64,000 nt of DNA, taken from Promethearchaeia archaeon (GTDB lineage Archaea; Asgardarchaeota; Lokiarchaeia; Sigyniarchaeales; SOKP01). The notes under the pieces are model-generated. The model made no database searches, was not told where the DNA came from, and saw only the letters and a program-made list of their open reading frames with translations. Positions 1 to 7,843 of the stretch are shown one piece after another (positions within the stretch are counted from its first letter, which is position 1; every line of letters begins with the position of its first letter). Location: assembly GCA_029856125.1 (NCBI GenBank), contig JAHQWJ010000107.1, positions 1-64,000 on the forward strand. The letters run 5' to 3'. A program made the position numbers and the translations under genes.

Positions 1-167
1 TCGCTTAACCTTGCTAATTCCATGGTGGGAACTCCCGAGCCACATCCAATGTCCAATATTCGGGGTTTCTCCATTTTTGGAAGTTTTTGAAAGGCTTCTA
101 TGGTGTACTTATTGAATACTTCTCTAAGGTGGTCTAAATCAAGCTCCTTTAATATATCTTCAGACAT
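1..167 (-). CDS. SAM-dependent class I methyltransferase, N-terminal fragment
   Basis: The gene reads off the left edge of the window. It starts at ATG 167 on the minus strand and gives about 55 residues beginning MSEDILKELDLDHL. Near its end is the glycine-rich SAM-binding motif I, ILDIGCGSG, characteristic of class I (Rossmann) methyltransferases. The substrate cannot be told because the rest of the protein is outside the window. It is followed upstream by a short AT-rich gap and then the SRPBCC gene on the same strand. Confidence 0.75.
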   Translation of the reverse strand, partial: MSEDILKELDLDHLREVFNKYTIEAFQKLPKMEKPRILDIGCGSGVPTMELARLS

Positions 168-260
168 GAGTTACCAATCCATTGAAATTATAAGTAAACC
201 ACTCATTTAAATGTCGTGGATAAAAGTAAGAATACAATAAAAGTTTAAGTTTGTGCTTAT

Positions 261-731
261 TCAAGTTGTCTTTCTGTTTAGTTTTTCTTTTAAATTAGTT
301 AACGCAGCTGACCACGCATTTTCAAAATAATCGCGAGCTTTTTGCCAATCTGGATCATCTCTCCAACCAGAGTGGAAGAGAAAGAGTGTTGTTTTTTTCG
401 GATCATCAGAACTAGATGAAAAAACGACTACCACATGCGTCAAAGGATTGCAGAAATTCATAAAAGATTGAAATCTTTCTGGACCTTTCCATTCGAATGA
501 AATAAATTTATCTTTTTTGAAGCTAGTAATGTTACATCCTATTGTACTATTAATTTCCCGATTCTTGGGGTCAAAAAACAGTTCGTATTTTCCCCCAACT
601 TTAGGATCGACTTCTGCTTTCTCAGGCAGCCACGATTCTAATTTTTTGTTAATAGTGAAGAAATTGAACGCTTCTGAGATGTCACAGCTCAATTCCATTT
701 CAATATGAATAATTTTTTGCATTATATTCAC
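261..731 (-). CDS. SRPBCC / AHSA1-type START-like domain protein
   Basis: A 156-residue protein that forms one SRPBCC (Bet v1-like) domain of the AHSA1 type. Visible family signs are the N-terminal strand with 'IHIEMELSCDISEAFNFFT', the 'ESWLPEKAEVDPKVGGKY' segment around residues 31-49, a central 'SFEWKGPE', and a C-terminal helix with 'GWRDDPDWQKARDYFENAW', typical of the family's closing helix. These domains form a hydrophobic cavity and bind small ligands or act with chaperones; nothing here shows the ligand. The length is normal for the family. ATG 731 is followed by a second Met three codons on, so the exact start is open. Confidence 0.75.
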   Translation of the reverse strand: MNIMQKIIHIEMELSCDISEAFNFFTINKKLESWLPEKAEVDPKVGGKYELFFDPKNREINSTIGCNITSFKKDKFISFEWKGPERFQSFMNFCNPLTHVVVVFSSSSDDPKKTTLFLFHSGWRDDPDWQKARDYFENAWSAALTNLKEKLNRKTT

Positions 732-776
732 TCTAAAGTAGAGTAACTATAAGAAAGTAAGTTAATTTTTAATTTT

Positions 777-1442
777 TTAATAGATAAACGGTATAAGTTT
801 TTTACTTTTCTTTTTATAATTAGTGAATTCTTCCCCAAAAACCTCAAAAAGAAGTCTTTCTTCTTCATCTATTCTCATTTTAAATACAATAAAATAGAAA
901 ATCGAAACGAATAATAGCGTAATTATACTTCTAAAGACTAAACCGAACCCAATAACAGCTATTAATGCCCCAGAATACATTGGATTACGAATGTGTTTGT
1001 AAACCCCTCCGGTGAAAAGTTTGTGATCTTCCTCCTTTATTAATTCACCTGAACCGAACTTACCAAGCTGAACTCGTCCTACAATAACTAAGATGCCTGC
1101 GGAGAGATAAATGACAAATCCAATATAACTAACAACAGGATTATCCCAGAATGGTAGTATCGATGATATTAGAAGCTTATTCTCATAAAAAGCAGCAATT
1201 AATAAAAACGGTGATAACAAAAACATCAACAATATTAAAAAACTATATATTTTTGAAGGATTTCGCTCTTTCGTTAGAGGGCGTATCAATGTATCTGTAA
1301 AAGCAATTATATAATTCGTTAACAAATATAAAACATAAATGGGTGCTGTAAAAATTTCTGGAACAAGCAGAATATAGAATATACTTGGATACGTAATCTG
1401 CAATATTAAAAAGAGTAAGATTTTTTTACTAATGTCTTTCAT
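777..1442 (-). CDS. Isoprenylcysteine carboxyl methyltransferase (ICMT)/PEMT-like membrane methyltransferase
   Basis: A 221-residue hydrophobic protein with about five membrane segments. The C-terminal half has the ICMT/phospholipid methyltransferase signature: 'GGVYKHIRNPMYSGALI' near residue 148, where the HIRNPMY stretch is the conserved SAM-contacting region, then a hydrophobic segment and 'DEEERLLFEVFGEEFTNYKKK', the acidic 'EEExL...F..Y' end of the family. It probably methylates a membrane-embedded substrate. Archaeal members are widespread and poorly defined, so a true prenyl-cysteine substrate is not implied. The short distance to the downstream SRPBCC gene (45 bp) allows co-transcription. 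Confidence 0.75.
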   Translation of the reverse strand: MKDISKKILLFLILQITYPSIFYILLVPEIFTAPIYVLYLLTNYIIAFTDTLIRPLTKERNPSKIYSFLILLMFLLSPFLLIAAFYENKLLISSILPFWDNPVVSYIGFVIYLSAGILVIVGRVQLGKFGSGELIKEEDHKLFTGGVYKHIRNPMYSGALIAVIGFGLVFRSIITLLFVSIFYFIVFKMRIDEEERLLFEVFGEEFTNYKKKSKKLIPFIY

Positions 1443-1535
1443 CTTTAATCTCTCTTATAATACAATAATAATTTACTAATCTATATAGTGAAACTAAAGA
1501 ATAAAAAATATGTTGAAAATAAAAATTACTAAAAA

Positions 1536-2309
1536 TTAGGTTTCTTCTTCCTCGCTAGATTCCCTGCCTAACAAGCGCATAACAGAATCAGCAAGTTTAT
1601 TTTGGCTACGACTCATGATTCCCTTAATCTTCCCCTCTTTTCCAAGAACGCGTAGCATAATGCCATTCCATACGGAGGAAGGATTACCTTTAACTTTCAT
1701 GAATTTGTCTCTGTGTATTTCAACACTAATATTGTCGTAGTTTTTTGAAGCGTCAGAGCATTTAAAACATAATATACATTTATCTATGTCTACTGCTATG
1801 TCCTTACCTTCACGCGACATAGCGTCCACAGCACACTCCTTAGTAAAAGCGTCAATTACTTTGGTATCTTTCTCAGTACAATTAAATTTAATTGAACCGT
1901 GTACAACCTTGCGGACTTTATGACCGTTTTCTAAAGTGCGAACTTCTTCGTCAAACTCTGCAAGAGACCCATTTTCTACTAATAATATCTTATTTTCCCC
2001 ATTGATTAGCAATTCTAATGTATATCCTGGACAAATCCACGTACAACTGCCGCACCAAATACACTTTTCCGTATCTACGACAATCTTCTTGTCGGATTCG
2101 ATTCTCATTTCTTCTGGTGTTCCGATAGCTGTTCGTTTTAATGGTTCGTCGTAAATAGATATAGTTACAGGACAAACTCTATGACAAAATCCGCACTCAA
2201 CGCACTTACTTTCGTCATATTTAAGGATACTTTCATGCGAGAGCATTTTATAAACAAAATGAGTAATATTTTCATCAATCTCGATTGTTTTCTTAGCTGG
2301 TAACGACAT
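1536..2309 (-). CDS. Polyferredoxin-like 4Fe-4S protein of the Hdr operon
   Basis: A 257-residue soluble iron-sulfur protein. Around residues 36-46 it has CVECGFCHRVCP and around 83-93 CIWCGSCTWICP, two complete CxxCxxCxxxCP sets that can each bind a 4Fe-4S cluster. A third partial set, CILCFKC, lies near residue 177. It is the last gene of a minus-strand run hdrA-vhuD-frhB-like-this gene, 90 bp after its neighbour. The natural role is an electron-transfer subunit linking the flavoprotein to the Hdr part, which is inference from position. The C-terminal 60 residues lack recognisable cofactor motifs. Confidence 0.8.
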   Translation of the reverse strand: MSLPAKKTIEIDENITHFVYKMLSHESILKYDESKCVECGFCHRVCPVTISIYDEPLKRTAIGTPEEMRIESDKKIVVDTEKCIWCGSCTWICPGYTLELLINGENKILLVENGSLAEFDEEVRTLENGHKVRKVVHGSIKFNCTEKDTKVIDAFTKECAVDAMSREGKDIAVDIDKCILCFKCSDASKNYDNISVEIHRDKFMKVKGNPSSVWNGIMLRVLGKEGKIKGIMSRSQNKLADSVMRLLGRESSEEEET

Positions 2310-2399
2310 AATCCTTCACTTTAAGTTTTCTTTCTTTAATTAAAAATATTTTTTTGTATTTTTAAGAATTTATATCCAAACTTTTTGACCAAATTAGAA

Positions 2400-3539
2400 T
2401 TACGTTTTTCCTAATTCCATTTGACTAATCGCTTTCCCAGACCTGAACGGTATATCGTCTAGACTCTCACCTGCGCTATAACCAAATTTTTCCTTAAAGG
2501 AATCGTTTAACGATTGGAAGTAAAGTGATAGTGGAAGATGTTGTGGGCAATTATTATCACAATTACCACATTCTATGCACCGGTCTGCGACATGAGCAAT
2601 CCTTGTTAATTGATAAGATTCCTTATTGATAATCTTTTCCTTCCGCTTTTTCATTAGAATGCAATCAACGCAGTAACACACAGGACATCCACGAATGCAC
2701 ATATTACACATTGTACATTTTTGGAACCTTTCCAATTTATCTTCCTGAGAAAGCTTGTCCCATTCTTCTAAATCCTTTGCTCTCTTTGCTAAAGCAGTAT
2801 CTTTGATTTTTCTAAGAGTTTCGGTGTGTTTTGTTCTCAAATCCTCAGGTAAGGTTTTTTTGTTGATCTTTGATTTTTCTACGAGATCTGCACCTTTATC
2901 TGAATATACTATTAGGAGAATTTCGTCTGAATCAATAGGTAATACCAGATCGCTAACACTGATATCAGCAACAACGGGGACTTTTCTGATACAACGCGTA
3001 CAATTCTCTGCTATATCTAATCCAACTTCTTTAGTGCTACCATCTTCAAATTTAAGAATTAATCCATTATCGCCGACTTTTTCTTTAACTACTTTAGTTA
3101 AATCGAGTCCTTCTACTTTCTTCAATTGACGCGAAACATTTATTACCATCCCTCTATCCTCAAAGCCAACAACGAAAAGATTATCCATGTTAATCTGTCT
3201 AATCTTTGCTAACTCAATTATTCCGCGAGTATCACAGGGACGAGCAATAACTCCGACTTTTTCGTTCTTAGCCCCATCAACTGATTTATGTAAGAATTTC
3301 GCAGCCGTATCCGTTCTAGCGTATCCATATGCAATTAAATTTGTTAAAGGAAAAGTTGTAAGGTCTTCTGGTTTTTCAACAATTACTGGAGATACAGTAA
3401 ATCTATCTATAGCCCCAGATTTCTTATCTACTTTCAATTTTGCTCCAATAATCTTATCTACGAATTTTTCTTGCAAGAGCGTCGCTAATAGCTTAGGAAA
3501 ATCTTCAATCTTAATTAAATATTCATCTAATGCATCCAT
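2400..3539 (-). CDS. FrhB/FdhB-like flavin and iron-sulfur protein (F420-reducing hydrogenase / formate dehydrogenase beta family)
   Basis: A 379-residue protein. The N-terminal two thirds resemble the FrhB/FdhB/FpoF flavoprotein fold, with 'GVIARPCDTRGIIELAKI' near residue 96 and a Cys pair 'CTRC' near 180. The C-terminal third adds two 4Fe-4S sites, CTMCNMCIRGCP near 276 and CIECGNCDNNCP near 321, with an extra Cys-rich 'CYCVDC' between. In the family this subunit moves electrons between F420 or NAD(P)H and iron-sulfur carriers. Its place behind hdrA and vhuD suggests it gives the Hdr complex an F420 or formate-linked entry, since no hydrogenase subunit is visible. The donor is not proven. 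Confidence 0.75.
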   Translation of the reverse strand: MDALDEYLIKIEDFPKLLATLLQEKFVDKIIGAKLKVDKKSGAIDRFTVSPVIVEKPEDLTTFPLTNLIAYGYARTDTAAKFLHKSVDGAKNEKVGVIARPCDTRGIIELAKIRQINMDNLFVVGFEDRGMVINVSRQLKKVEGLDLTKVVKEKVGDNGLILKFEDGSTKEVGLDIAENCTRCIRKVPVVADISVSDLVLPIDSDEILLIVYSDKGADLVEKSKINKKTLPEDLRTKHTETLRKIKDTALAKRAKDLEEWDKLSQEDKLERFQKCTMCNMCIRGCPVCYCVDCILMKKRKEKIINKESYQLTRIAHVADRCIECGNCDNNCPQHLPLSLYFQSLNDSFKEKFGYSAGESLDDIPFRSGKAISQMELGKT

Positions 3540-3638
3540 GTTATTTCAACTCAAATTAATAAAGACTTTTTTTCAATTTTTTTTTTAATTATTTTTTAAT
3601 TATTTTTTACATAACTATTACTTTTTAAATTTTTTTTT

Positions 3639-3712
3639 ATGTGTTATATGGTGCTCCCATATCTTCAGCTGAGTTCTCATTTTTTTTAACTCAGCCTCAT
3701 TAGCTAACACAT
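3639..3712 (-). promoter_or_regulatory. Candidate SECIS element in the 3' UTR of the vhuD-type gene (may also serve hdrA)
   Basis: It begins directly after the vhuD stop. A perfect 8-bp outer stem joins AUGUGUUA (3712-3705) to UAACACAU (3646-3639). Inside are two hairpins. The first has 5' AUGA (3700-3697), stem GCUGAGUU (3695-3688) with AACUCAGC (3675-3668), an A-rich apical loop, and 3' UGA (3667-3665). This is the AUGA / A-rich loop / GA layout of eukaryotic SECIS kink-turns. The second is UAUGG-GAGCA-CCAUA (3661-3647), stacked against the outer stem. Two in-frame TGA in vhuD and three in hdrA lie upstream on the same strand. The structure was folded by eye. Confidence 0.8.
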
Positions 3713-4147
3713 TTATTTTTTTGAGGAGTTATTATTTTTTTTCCGTAATGGGCTCGGTCCAAGTTTCCGTATTTCTTCATCAAAAGAAGTTGCTACTTTT
3801 CGATATTTCGAACCTTCCGCTGAACTGCAATATTCCATTTTTAATCTTTTTGGGTTAAGTCCAACGGCTTTAACCACTTCTTTTATATAAGCAATTGACC
3901 TATGTGCAAAATAGTTACCTTTTTCATAATCACATTCTCCAGGATATCATCCAACAACGAGTATTCCGTCAGCACCTCTCCCAAAACTTCTCATAATTAC
4001 ATCCGCACCAACTCTTCCTGTACATGGAACTAACACGGTTCTTAAAGATATGGGGTATTGAGCTCTAATAGTTCCCGCCATATCAGCTGCACCATAGCCT
4101 CATTTTAAACATAAAAAGGATAGAATTTTAATATCGTCGTCTCTCAT
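3713..4147 (-). CDS. vhuD: Selenoprotein: MvhD/VhuD-type iron-sulfur subunit linking to HdrA (two selenocysteines)
   Basis: Reading through two TGA codons gives 144 residues that match MvhD/VhuD, the 2Fe-2S protein that carries electrons to HdrA. TGA at 4102-4100 is residue 16, in 'CLKUGYGAAD' where the family has CxxC ('CNWCSYAGAD'). TGA at 3949-3947 is residue 67, in 'GUYPGECDY' where the family has 'GCHPGDCHY'. The intervening 'VPCTGRVGADVI' and 'FGRGADGILVV' are typical. RBS AGAGG stands 8 nt before ATG 4147, and hdrA ends 13 bp upstream. A candidate SECIS follows the TAA. A plain six-frame search misses this gene because neither fragment is long. Confidence 0.9.
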
Positions 4148-4160
4148 TTTAATTTCCTCT

Positions 4161-6122
4161 TTAATCTTCTATTGGCAATAATTCGTCAATATAAACTGAA
4201 TATTGAACGTCTTTGTAATGCGCTAAATCTATTGCTTTAGAAGGGCATATTGCAGTGCAAATTCCACAACCTCTGCAACTTATTACATCTACAACAATCT
4301 TTCCTTCATCATTAATAGAAATTGCATTGTATGGACAAGCATCAATACATTTATAGCATTTTGCACATCTTTCGTCTATTGGTTGGGCGCGTATTAATTC
4401 AATAATGTATTCTCCCTGTCCCATTGGAATGCCTGCTGAAGATGCTGCTCCTTTAGCCTGGCTTACAGTAAGTTCAATAGACTTCTGACCTTGACAAGAA
4501 CCTGCTAAATAGATACCTGGAACCTTAGTTTTGATTGGTTCTAGACGCGGATGAACTTCTTTTAGAAACCCATCTGATGATTTTTCGATATTCATTATAG
4601 CAGCAATTTCATTTGTGCCTTGAGATGGTAGTGATGCCGATGACAAAACAACCATATGAACTTCCATTTTTACTAGCGTATCAGTCCCAACAGGTTCAAA
4701 TTGAACGATAAGATTCTTTGTTAAAGGGTCTTCTTCTATTTTTCCTATCATCCCTTTAACAAAAAGAATTCCTGCATCTCTGGCTCTTTTGTAATACTCT
4801 TCATACATCTTCCCCGCACATCTCATATCTATATAACATACTGTAATTTCGGAATCGGGATATTCAGAGATTATAAGTTTGGAATTCTTAACAGATAAAT
4901 TACAGCAAACTACGCTACAATATGCATTCTTTTTTATATCTCTTGATCCTACGCAGTTAATGAATAATATTTTCTTTGGACGTTTTCTATCTGAGGGGCG
5001 TACCAAATGACCGAACATAGGACCATTTGGAGCAAGGATTCTTTCTAGTTGGATTTGTGTGATTACATTCTCGTATTTCCCGTACCCATAATCGTCTTCT
5101 TGATATATGTCCCACCCTGTTGCCACAATTATTGTTCCTATTTCAAGTTCTACTATTTCATCTTGTTGGCTAAAGTCAATTGCTTCCAAATCACAAGACT
5201 CGACACATGCAAAACATTCTACACACGATTCCCTTACAATATCATAAACTGCCGGAACTGCTTGAGCAAATGAAATATCGATGCACTTACGAGCTGACAG
5301 ATTTTCATCAAAATAATTAGGAACATATATAGGACATACTTCCGTACATGCACCACAGCCAGTACATTCGCTTTCAATGACAAATCGAGCTTTTCTGTTT
5401 ACATGGGCTCTAAAGTTACCTATGTATCCTTCGACTTTTACTACTTCACTATAAGTAAGCATTTCAATATTTGGATGGCGATCAGCTTCAAGCATCTTAG
5501 GTCCGAGAATTCATATTGAACAATCATCCGTGGGGAATGTTCTATCTAACTGAGACATACGACCACCGACTGTTGTCTTCTTTTCAACTAAATAAACTTT
5601 ATATCCCGCATCTCCCAAATCAATTGCAGCACTTAAACCAGCAATCCCTCCACCAATAACCAAACAAGTAGGGTTTACATCTACTGTTTTTGTAGGTATC
5701 TCTTCTAAAAATTGCGACCTTGAAATCCCTGCTTTTACTAATTCTATTGCTTTAAGTGTAGCGTCATCTCTTACTTCCATTGCTTGATGAACGTAACTAC
5801 AATGTTCTCTAATGTTTACAAATTCCAAATATCTCTGTGGTAATCCTGCTTCTTTTAAAATAGCGTGAAATACTGGTTCATGTGTTATTGGAGTTCAAGC
5901 AGCCAAGATAATTCTGTCGAAGCCTTTTTCGTCTATTTGTTCTTTCATAAATTCAGCTCCTCCAGACGTACACAAATTTAAATACTCGTAAGCGTAAACA
6001 TCATCGAGTTTATCAATTTCTTCTACAATTTTAGGCACATCTAAAATGCCTCCAATATTAACTCCTCATCTACATATAAATGCTCCGATTTTGTGTTTAC
6101 TATTGGTCTGTTCTTCAGACAA
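4161..6122 (-). CDS. hdrA: Selenoprotein: heterodisulfide reductase subunit A, HdrA (three selenocysteines)
   Basis: With three TGA codons read as Sec the frame is open for 653 residues, the usual HdrA length. U19 (6068-6066) is in 'ICRUGVNIGG', U76 (5897-5895) in 'AAUTPITHE', U204 (5513-5511) in 'DDCSIUILGPKM'; all three replace Cys that I recall as conserved in HdrA, and the last is the known Sec site in Methanococcus HdrA. FAD motif GGGIAGLSAA is near residue 157. Ferredoxin sites are CTGCGACTEVCP (~254), CVECFACVESC (~310), CAKCYKCIDACP and CRGCGICTAICP (~590-630). HdrA bifurcates electrons from its FAD. The chosen start is TTG 6122 behind AGGTGG; GTG 6131 is possible. Confidence 0.9.
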
Positions 6123-6325
6123 ATTTTCCACCTTTTGTATTTGTATCCTCCTAATTTTAAATGTATCTTCTTATAACGATTTTTATTAATTGTACTTGAT
6201 TAAATAAATATGATCATGCAAATGGTTCTTATTATTAAAATTCAATTATTATTAGTTTTATACCGATTATTTTTGATTTTAAGACTTTCATCATTGCTGT
6301 TATAGTTGAAAATAACCAAATCAGA

Positions 6326-6333
6326 TTTAAATA
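6326..6333 (+). promoter_or_regulatory. Possible archaeal TATA box, TTTAAATA
   Basis: TTTAAATA lies 46 nt before the ATG of the membrane protein gene at 6379. The same octamer recurs at similar distances before other genes of this window (28625, 46745), as expected of a TBP-binding box about 25 nt before transcription start. The background is AT-rich, so chance matches are common. Confidence 0.35.
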
Positions 6334-6378
6334 AAATAAACATAATATAGATCATATCTTTTTAGTAGGTGAATATTC

Positions 6379-7191
6379 ATGGCAGAATCTCAAAAATCTA
6401 ATAAAAAATCAAAATACACAATTGATTCGATTCAAAGGAAAGCGTTAATTAGTAGAATATATCCTATCCTCTTGGTGGGGTCAATAGTTTGGTTGTCGGG
6501 AGAATATTTGTTTAGCTTTCTTTTCTCAGATTTGGATTTTACAGGACAAAATTTATTGTACTATGTAATCATTGTAATAGTAGAAGCGATTTTATTTATC
6601 TCGTTTTTCTTTGCCTCTAATAATAATAAAATATTATTGAGTATCTTCTTCTTTATAGCATTCAGTTTTCTTGCAGGAATTTTAAGTTTACCCGTAGTGA
6701 TCTTTACAGAATTTATACCACAAGTTCACATGCTTGTCAGTTTGTCAGTTGGTGCAAATTTTATAGTTTACTTCTTAAGTCTCTTTTTAAGGGAAAAGTA
6801 CTTTGCCAAAGGATATATTTGGACGCATATCTTATTATACCTAATTGGAGTTGCCATAGTAGAAATCATTTTTATTGTTATTTTCAATATCCAAAACTTA
6901 TTACTAACAATACCTATCTCACTGGCATACATTTTGATTGTTTCCTTAATTTTGATGTTTTGGGGCACCCGTACCATTAAAAAAACTGAAAAAGAGAATT
7001 GGATATATGCATTATTTAAAATTCTTGGAATTTTACTAATAGCGCTTGTCTTAGCTGTCGTTGTTGTAGTTATTGTACTTTTAATTATTGCACTAGCAAT
7101 TATATCTGAAGGAAATTTTGATTTGAGCGGGATAGGTTCTGGAGGGGGTGGAGGAATTGGAAGTAAAAAGAAGAAGCAACAGCAAATCTAA
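6379..7191 (+). CDS. Six-or-more-TM integral membrane protein with a Gly-rich/Lys-rich tail
   Basis: A 270-residue protein I do not recognise. It starts with a basic, polar N-terminus (about 25 residues with many Lys and Ser), followed by about seven hydrophobic stretches that look like membrane helices, among them one near residues 215-240 made almost wholly of Ile, Leu and Val. The last 25 residues are a glycine run 'GSGGGGGIGS' ending in a Lys/Gln tail, probably flexible and cytoplasmic. A GGTGA ribosome binding site lies just before ATG 6379. It is divergent from hdrA. No catalytic motif is visible. Confidence 0.6.
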   Translation: MAESQKSNKKSKYTIDSIQRKALISRIYPILLVGSIVWLSGEYLFSFLFSDLDFTGQNLLYYVIIVIVEAILFISFFFASNNNKILLSIFFFIAFSFLAGILSLPVVIFTEFIPQVHMLVSLSVGANFIVYFLSLFLREKYFAKGYIWTHILLYLIGVAIVEIIFIVIFNIQNLLLTIPISLAYILIVSLILMFWGTRTIKKTEKENWIYALFKILGILLIALVLAVVVVVIVLLIIALAIISEGNFDLSGIGSGGGGGIGSKKKKQQQI

Positions 7192-7281
7192 CTCTTTTTC
7201 TATCTTTTTATAAATGAAAATTCTACTATAGTTAGAAGAATTGAATAAAGAAATTAAATAAAAAAAATAGATAAAAAAAAA

Positions 7282-7839
7282 TTACTTTCCGCCAAATTCC
7301 GAAACATCGCCAAATAAACGCTTTATAGCTTCCAATCTGGTTTCTTCGCCAATTTGTTCGACATTTTTCAGACTTATTGCTTCTTTTGGGCAAACCGCAA
7401 TACATTGAGGTTCTGTTCTACCAACTTCAGGATCGATGAAATCTTCTTTCATACCATCGCAGAGGTCACATATTAAGGCTTTTTGAGTTTCAATGTGTAA
7501 GTTTATAACTCCGAATTCGCAAGCGCGGATACAATAAGCACATCCATTGCACTTGTCATCGTCTACGATTATTGATCCCGTCTCTGGATTTTTCTCCAAA
7601 GCCTTTTCTGGGCAACTACGAATGCATGGAGCCTCTTCGCACTTCTGACACGCTAGAGCGATGTTAAAAACAGGTTCAATTCGGACTCTATGAATTCGGG
7701 TGTTAATAGGGTTAAATTCACCATCGTGGACAAACGAGCATACTGATTCGCATGTTTCGCATCCAGTACATAAATCTGGGTCAATAATTATGAATTGATG
7801 CATCTTCCCGCCACGCTTCTTTAATGATGATCTTGACAT
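7282..7839 (-). CDS. AOR-associated ferredoxin-like electron-transfer subunit (HycB/CooF type)
   Basis: A 185-residue protein of the DmsB/HycB/CooF family of 4Fe-4S electron-transfer subunits. Four cysteine sets are visible: CTGCETCESVC (~22), CQKCEEAPCIRSCP (~63), CNGCAYCIRACEFG (~92) and a closing 'CDLCDG...CIAVCP' (~120-150). This pattern is the four-cluster arrangement of the family. It starts 4 bp after the AOR gene, so the two are co-transcribed and the protein is very likely the redox partner of that AOR, passing electrons from aldehyde oxidation onward. The first 12 residues are basic and could be a late alternative start, since Met12 is also available. Confidence 0.85.
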   Translation of the reverse strand: MSRSSLKKRGGKMHQFIIIDPDLCTGCETCESVCSFVHDGEFNPINTRIHRVRIEPVFNIALACQKCEEAPCIRSCPEKALEKNPETGSIIVDDDKCNGCAYCIRACEFGVINLHIETQKALICDLCDGMKEDFIDPEVGRTEPQCIAVCPKEAISLKNVEQIGEETRLEAIKRLFGDVSEFGGK

Positions 7840-7843
7840 TTTC

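Noticed and set aside
3581..3612. Tandem AATTATTTTTT repeats after the vhuD SECIS
   Set aside because: This is low-complexity AT sequence of the kind found in most gaps here; no function is implied.
3713..6122. Reading hdrA and vhuD as pseudogenes broken by stop codons
   Set aside because: All five stops are TGA, all fall on conserved Cys sites, there are no frame shifts, and a SECIS-like hairpin follows. Decay would give mixed stops and indels.
6123..6378. A 5' UTR SECIS upstream of hdrA
   Set aside because: I examined the minus strand from 6300 down to the start and saw no stem with AUGA and GA flanks.
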